Of a DNA stretch of 64,000 bases, positions 35,701 to 64,000 are shown one piece after another. Made by a program: the position numbers and the translations under genes. The notes beneath the pieces were generated by a model, which saw only the letters and a list, made by a program, of their open reading frames with translations, did not search any database and had not been told where the DNA came from. Numbering within the stretch: the stretch's first letter is position 1; each line of letters opens with the position of its first letter. This DNA is from Stercorarius parasiticus (taxonomy: Eukaryota; Chordata; Aves; Charadriiformes; Stercorariidae): contig VWZL01004384.1 in NCBI GenBank assembly GCA_013396915.1, forward strand, positions 1 through 64,000, in the 5' to 3' direction.

Positions 35701-37195
35701 AATGGTTCCCTACAGTGGAGACAGCAGCTCTTTAGATCGTAAAGCTTTTTTTATGTTTGTTTTTCCTGCAGGAAATCACGAAATGCATTACTGATAGAGA
35801 CGCTTACTTGATTTAAAGTAAGATCCTGCTCCGAAGAGCGACTCCACACAAGACTACGTTTATGTTTATCACCTCTCAGTGACACTGTAATTGTTTGAGA
35901 AGGAAAAGATTATATTTTCTGGAATGATATCTTCCAAACTCATCCTAGTCTGACTTTTCCCTTCCACTGATCATTACCTGTAATAAAGCTACTGCAGAAG
36001 AAATTATGCCCTCAGAGACAGCCACACAACCCCCCTCCTCTCCACTCAGACCGTGCAGTTATAGTTTGGCTTTCTCTCTCATTGCTGGGACCTCACCCCA
36101 TCTCACAACACAAGCAACTCGCAGCAGGTGATCACAGTTAAGAGTCTTCAAATTTCTGCAAACATGAATACTTAACACACATACTACTGTCGGAACCCCA
36201 GGCGTGAAAGCTCAGACATGGTAGCAAGGGATAGCTATGTAAAACTTTAAACTAGATGGACAAACTTTCAGTCTGACATAGGACACCTGTGTCTGGATAT
36301 AAACCCTCATGTGTCTCATGTAATTCGGCCATTTGGAGTCACTCCTCACTTTGCTCTGAATGAAGGAGAGAGAAGAGAAACAGTTAATTCTTTCTTTCAC
36401 CCACATCAAATATTCTGACGTGATTTTCCAGTGCCTAGACAAGATGTTTTGTCTTAATTTATTTCTGAGAGTATACCAGCCTTTCAGAGGTTGCTTCCAT
36501 GGGCTCAGAAAGAGTAACAGGAAGCACGACAGTCAGACAAAAAGAAATTCTTCTCACAACACTGGAGCAGCCCCATTCTGTTGATGAATGATGAAGCCAA
36601 ATCCATATTGGTGAAACAACAGGTGACAGAGACAGGAAGAAAACCCACAATCCTCTTGTCTTTTACCATAACCCAACGTCATCCCAGAATTTATAGCTCT
36701 GCAGCTGTAAGCTCAGCTTTTGTTTTGTTGTCCTGTCCTGCAGCAATGAAGGTTTCTCCCCTATGATTTTCTAGTTTTGCATATGAGGATGTTTTTTTCC
36801 CCTCCACTGTCTCCTCCAATCCACCCAGAATTCTCACACTTCTGGTATTTTCTCTGTTGAATGAACATTTCCTCCCCCCTTCATTCTCCTGCTAACTACA
36901 AGTGCTCAGGGTGCCGTACTATAAGCCACAAAACATAGCTGAAGGAAACTATTTCCAAAGGGGAACTATTTCTGGTTCAGACCAGTTCGATGATTTCACA
37001 GCATGAAGTTCACAGTATAATCCAAACCCGCTTGTATTGCCTCAGATGAAAGGAGTACAGCCTCCCCACGTCTGCACCTCTGCCAAAGGTCCTGTATGAA
37101 GAAACGCTGGCTTTTCTCCTACTGGTCTTTTTCTCACCAAAATGTAATCGCTCATCAGTTGGGCATGCTTGATCTATCCACCCCGCGTACAACCA
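32702..37195. other. intergenic, no supported known gene
   Basis: AT-rich. I examined exon-like blocks on the minus strand at 32.97-33.07 kb (donor CGTT|GTAAGG) and 35051-35112 (acceptor CACTTTGCAG, donor CAG|GTACAG), but their phases do not connect to the block at 32701, so no gene is called. A 13-base G run lies at 35238-35250. Confidence 0.45.
35238..35250 (+). repeat. homopolymer G13 tract
   Basis: CGGGGAAG is followed by an uninterrupted G run and then TGACCCCC. It is likely unstable in sequencing and could fold as a G-quadruplex. Confidence 0.9.
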
Positions 37196-37427
37196 GGGGA
37201 GGTTCAGATTGGATATTAGGAAAAATTTCTTCACCGAAAGGGTTGTCAAGCATCAGAACAGGCTGCCCAGGGAAGTGGTGGAGTTGCCATCCCTGGAGAT
37301 GTTTAAAAGATGCGTAGACGTGGTGCTGAGGGACATGGGTTAGTGGTGGACTTGGCAGTGCTGGGTTAACGGTTGGACTCGGTGATCTTAAAGGTCTCTT
37401 CCAACCAAAATGATTCTATGATTGTAT
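37196..37427 (+). mobile_element. CR1 LINE 3' fragment, ~230 bp
   Basis: Blocks are GGTTCAGATTGGATATTAGG, TTCTTCACCGAAAGGGTTG, AACAGGCTGCCCAGGGAAGT, GGTGCTGAGGGACATGGGTT and CTTCCAACCAAAATGATTCT. The 3' end is intact. Confidence 0.94.
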
Positions 37428-40400
37428 AAAACCAGCTGCAGTGGTACTGCAGAGGTGAGCAGCCTTGATTTCAGTGCACAGCCGTCACCCCTGCGCCCAA
37501 CATACTTAAAGGCAGGCTGCATTATCCCCTGGGATTCGATAGACGACACTGCAACCAAGCATCTTCGCTCTTGGTGGTACTAACAGCACTGAATGACCTT
37601 GTAGTTAACATCATGCAAATATAACTAAAGACTTGTCTGAAGTTTCATCCAAAATAAAGTATAAAATACCAATGCGATAGTGACAGTTCTCGTGCTCCTG
37701 CCATTTTTTTTTTTTTCTGTATTCTTCAAATACCTGCACCAACAAGAGAAAGAGCCGGACAGATTTTTGAGAAGAGGTCACTGTGTTTCAGAGGTACCAA
37801 ATCACTTTATAGCAAAAGCTGCACATGTCCAATGCTGATAGCTCCCGTGAGCTGAGGCTGGAAAGCGCACTGCTTAGGGATGTGCTCCAGGGCACCGTAA
37901 GGACTGACAGAGAAAAAAAAGTGTTTTAAGTTAAATTTCAGTTCAAAAAACTAAACTTCATTTAAGCATTGGCATTGCCACCTCAATTTTCTGCACCAAA
38001 TTTGTCCCAAGGAAAGATTCTCTGAGACAAATTTGAACAAGGGAAAAATGTAAGCTATGCTTGATTAGATGAGATTTCCAACTGGTTACTGCAACAACAC
38101 TATAGATAAAAAGTATTTTTTTTAAAAAGCCCTTTCAACTAGTGCTTCAGTAAGGCAATTAGTATCCAAGCAGTATGAGAAATTTTGTAAACTGACAAAT
38201 CCCTTTTTAATGATCCTGTATTTTGAACATTTGCTACTTTTACTTTACTGTTACTGGTATTGACACTTGTCTTCTCAGGCCAACCAAAGCTCCACTGCAA
38301 AACCCATGAATAGAAATAAATAGATGAATAAATAGAATAGAAATAAGTAGTGTAGCCCTACAATCAAGAGATTCTCGCCCTACTGAAATAAAGCATAAAC
38401 CACCATTTTTCCACTGCCAATGGTTTTTTTACTTAAAAAAAGGGATGACGGTGGTGTATTTTTCAAGTGTTTAGAATTCCCTCAGCAGTCATGATCTCTG
38501 TTTACAGTTGTGCCCTTCTTGATAAGAATCATTACATTTTCCCTCCCTGCGGTTGTCAGAGCTAAGGCCTCCCCGTTAAGTACCTAGATTCTTGAAATGG
38601 CCATGTTCCAGACATCATTTCAAATGAGAAAATCATTTAACGACACCAATTACCTTTCAAAGCAAAGAACTGATACAAAAGTTCCCAGTGCAGAATATTT
38701 CCCTTGAAAGTGGACTTCCAAACAAACACATTTGCTAACCGAACCAGAGGAGATTCCTCAGATATCTTCATAACAGCGTGTGATTTATAGGCAGATTAGG
38801 AGCTGAAAAATTAGGCATTTCACAAGGTTAACAAGTTTGCTGTTACACACAGCAACACTATACAAGCGAGTTCTTATTTGTCCTTTCCCCTCCCTAACTA
38901 ATCTATTCAGACAAATTGTCATGGCAACTTGATTTATACACCAGGGGTACTAGCAAAGACAAGTCAAATTCCCCTTGGAGAGCCTGTGAATAGAAAAAGC
39001 CCTGCCCATCCTGGCGCTGGCAGAGACTGAAGCTAAATAAATGCCCTTCCCTGTTACAGGCTCACCGTGTACCACCAGAGCAACCTCTCCCCGCAGTGTC
39101 ACTCCCCGCCAGACACTCTTGCAGCCAGGAGCCTCCAGTTTACATCAAAGGCAAGACTGCACCGTTTGGAAAAAGTCCTACCATGTGTGTTTTACTAGCT
39201 TTTACTAAACGCAAGCTGAGTTCAAAAAGAAATCCTGACTTTTGGAAATAAAGAACTCTGTAAGAATTAACAGTATTTTCCTTATTGAAGAAGCACATAT
39301 ATTTACCAATTGTAACTCGAGTGTTTCAGTAAAAACTGCAGCTTCTTGTTGGATGGCAGCAGTACAGACCGCGTTTCTTTCAGATCTCCTCAGTCTCTTC
39401 AGAAGAGTGAAACGCACAGAACAAATTCAATTATTCTTTTCCCTTCACTTGCAGTCGCATTTTGTGTAACCTTTTTTCCTTTATATAGGAAGGCGAGCAG
39501 TAATTTTGCAGTATATTTAGAGAATTTAAGAGAACTGTACTAACATATGCTGTATATAAGCTCTCTTGACATAGGTAGTAGCATAAACCCTTCCACTCCA
39601 TCAACTGAAGTCCTTACATGACAGCCACATAAACTTTCCTGTACTGGCTACAGAAGCTCTTATCTCAGCACCACTGAGATACCATCCAACATCCCTCTCG
39701 CCAAACACCGTACCCAGTGTATGCACTCTGTCAAAGAGACACTGGACTTGCCGCATGCAGTGAACATAATGGATATTCTCCTATGACTCTCAGCAGCTTG
39801 ACTGACCCTCATATTAATGACAACCACAGCTACCCTGAAGAACACGTAAACATACACCACAAGAGGGAAGATCTAATTCTTCCACCCATTTTTAAGAATG
39901 CTTTCTTTGTAATAGAAAATCCTTTGCAAATTCTTTGCACTTCACTGCACTAGAAGTGCAGTAGGCAATACACAACTTAAAAAAAAAAAAAATACAGACG
40001 TACCACAGCAGATAAATAGGCATTTATTAAAGTTCATCTCAAACCAAACAAAAATTATAATGGACATTAAGGCATCTTGTATTCAGTAACTGTTCATATA
40101 GTAGAGATGACTTCTCTTTCTGATACAAGAGAGCAAATTAGGGGGAAAAAAAAAAAGTTCTCTCAACACCTTTGGCAGAATGCTGACTTCTTCCCACTGT
40201 CCCATCACTCAGTCAGCAAACCCCTCCAAGGAATGCCCATTTCTCCAATGAAAGAGCTACAGAATCCCAACACTCACCGAGACACGTGCAAGAAAGCACT
40301 TTTCTCTGCCCACAGACATCCGACCTTCTGTAACGATGCAGACTGGAGAAAGACTAACAGATGGATACCGCAGACAATAAAGAAGACATACTCCTGCTGT

Positions 40401-40587
40401 AACCACTCATTTTTGAGCAGACTAGAATATTTGGCCTTGCTTTTGCTAGTATTTACTATTTCAGCCAGTAACTAGTGAAAACGGGACCACAGAGTCTAGT
40501 CTGTATTGCAACGTAACAATTTTTATGTTCTCCTTCTACATTCACATTAGATGAACAAATGACAAAGGTCTTGTTTCCATGGAATAA
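37428..40587. other. intergenic, no supported gene
   Basis: AT-rich sequence downstream of RWDD4. Minus-strand frames at 39205-39417 and 39660-39860 and a 132-codon plus frame at 40077-40475 have no domain and no convincing splice structure. Confidence 0.5.
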
Positions 40588-41004
40588 TTTATTTTGATGA
40601 ATTATGCTGTCAAGTGACCAATCACTGTTATAGTGCTTTTTTTCTTCAATTGTACTAAGAACATCAGGAAATGTTTTACAGTATCATCGGGTTCACTATA
40701 ACAGGATTTTACTACAGAGTAAAATATAAATTAATAAACACTGCATATAGCACTATTCACTGCACCACATTGGCTCTCTATATCCTTTGTCACATTCTAA
40801 CCTTCATTTAAGGCAAGTTTGTTTGTTTGTTTTTCCAAAGATGACCACATAGTCTCTAGATAAACTTGTGTGACTAGGTTTGCCATTTAGGAAATTGAGC
40901 TTTATAAAGTGTTTACTTCAACAAATACGAAAGTTATTAAGAGAAAGATGGTGACCCAAAATTGCACTGTATTAAAAGGTGGAGTTTCCTTGTACCAAAG
41001 TCCT
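40588..41004 (-). other. RWDD4 3' UTR (extent inferred)
   Basis: AT-rich sequence after the RWDD4 stop. A canonical AATAAA on the minus strand (TTTATT at 40588-40593) lies about 410 bases downstream and is a plausible poly(A) signal. Confidence 0.45.
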
Positions 41005-47645
<6,641 letters not shown>

Positions 47646-47646
47646 C

Positions 47647-47726
47647 NNNNNNNNNNNNNNNNNNNNNNNNNNNNNNNNNNNNNNNNNNNNNNNNNNNNNN
47701 NNNNNNNNNNNNNNNNNNNNNNNNNN
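47647..47726. other. assembly gap, 80 N
   Basis: A run of 80 undetermined bases inside the CpG island. RWDD4 exon 1 (short 5' UTR plus about eight codons) is not found on either side and probably lies here. Confidence 0.99.
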
Positions 47727-47825
47727 GTCCCCTCTTCCTGTCGTCACCTCCTCCCTGTCTTCCCATTGGCCGGCTCCGCTAGCCTCCCCGCTCTTCCTTC
47801 TTTATGTAACTGGCTCCTTCGCCAG

Positions 47826-47833
47826 TGACGTAA
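47826..47833. promoter_or_regulatory. CRE-like site TGACGTAA
   Basis: It lies between the two inverted CCAAT boxes upstream of TRAPPC11. It is a match to the CREB/ATF half-palindrome family; function is inferred. Confidence 0.5.
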
Positions 47834-47869
47834 CCGCGGTAGCCCTGTCTGATTGGCCTGGCTGTGGAG

Positions 47870-47988
47870 CGGAGGCGCCGACTGGTGGCTTCCGCTGTCC
47901 GTCCCACGCCCGCTTCCTGAGGCGGTGGCCCTCCCTCGCCCTGCCCGCCGACGCCTTCCGTGACTGGCGGCGGGGCCGAGCCCCGGTG
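47870..47988 (+). other. possible untranslated TRAPPC11 exon 1
   Basis: The CpG island holds a donor-like CGGTG|GTGAGC at 47988/47989, and the ATG exon is preceded by an acceptor-like CTGGTCTCAG ending at 48168. Human TRAPPC11 has a non-coding first exon (from memory). The 5' limit is a guess. Confidence 0.4.
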
Positions 47989-48148
47989 GTGAGCGGTGCC
48001 CCGGGACGGGCCCAGTGTCCTGTCAGCGCCTGGCGGGGCCGCGGGGAGCTGCCGCGGTCGGGGAGGAGCGGCCGGCCTGGGCTGCGGGGAGCTGCCGCGG
48101 CCGGCCCGGGCTTTGCTGAGGGCTGCCGGCCCGCCCGCCGCTTCGTAG

Positions 48149-63940
<15,792 letters not shown>

Positions 63941-64000
63941 GTATGCTTTAGTTCTGCCCTTCACCTAACTTTGCTAGGCAGACTTTTCCTAGATTTTTTG

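Noticed and set aside
40077..40475. 132-codon plus-strand frame
   Set aside because: Sits downstream of and antisense to the RWDD4 end; no domain.

Overview
The window looks like avian nuclear DNA. Several copies of CR1, the main bird LINE, end in the usual 3' tail (ATTCTATGATTCTATG-like), there is one avian-type solo LTR, and the gene order matches the vertebrate block ING2 - RWDD4 - TRAPPC11 (human 4q35.1, from memory). I cannot name the species from sequence alone. Layout: bases 1-2926 are the 3' part of ING2 intron 1. Bases 2927-3597 are the last coding exon of ING2 on the plus strand, followed by its 3' UTR. From about 4.7 to 41 kb no known gene is recognised; this AT-rich stretch holds eight clear CR1 pieces or 3' ends, one older CR1-like relic and several small inverted repeats. 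It also holds two sets of minus-strand exon-like blocks (12.6-15.5 kb, with possible extensions to 20.1 kb, and 32.3-32.7 kb) that I could not assign to a known family. Bases 41005-47525 carry RWDD4 on the minus strand (coding exons 2 to 7), with a plus-oriented solo LTR in its second intron. RWDD4 exon 1 is not visible and probably lies in the 80-base N gap at 47647-47726, inside a CpG-rich divergent promoter shared with TRAPPC11. Bases 48170 to the end carry TRAPPC11 on the plus strand: 19 coding exons, each checked for splice sites and reading phase, covering about the first 746 of roughly 1130 residues, plus a possible in-frame 57-nt exon near the edge. Its remaining 3' exons lie beyond the window. 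The three known genes are not a pathway cluster. ING2 is a nuclear H3K4me3 reader of Sin3/HDAC complexes, RWDD4 is a small RWD-domain protein of poorly known function, and TRAPPC11 is a core subunit of the TRAPP III vesicle-tethering complex. Their adjacency reflects conserved vertebrate synteny and, for RWDD4/TRAPPC11, a head-to-head promoter. The best leads are the phase-consistent minus-strand exon chain at 12.6-15.5 kb and the 57-nt TRAPPC11 cassette; both need transcript and cross-species evidence. Open frames of 100-170 codons occur by chance several times in this window, so length alone was not taken as evidence.
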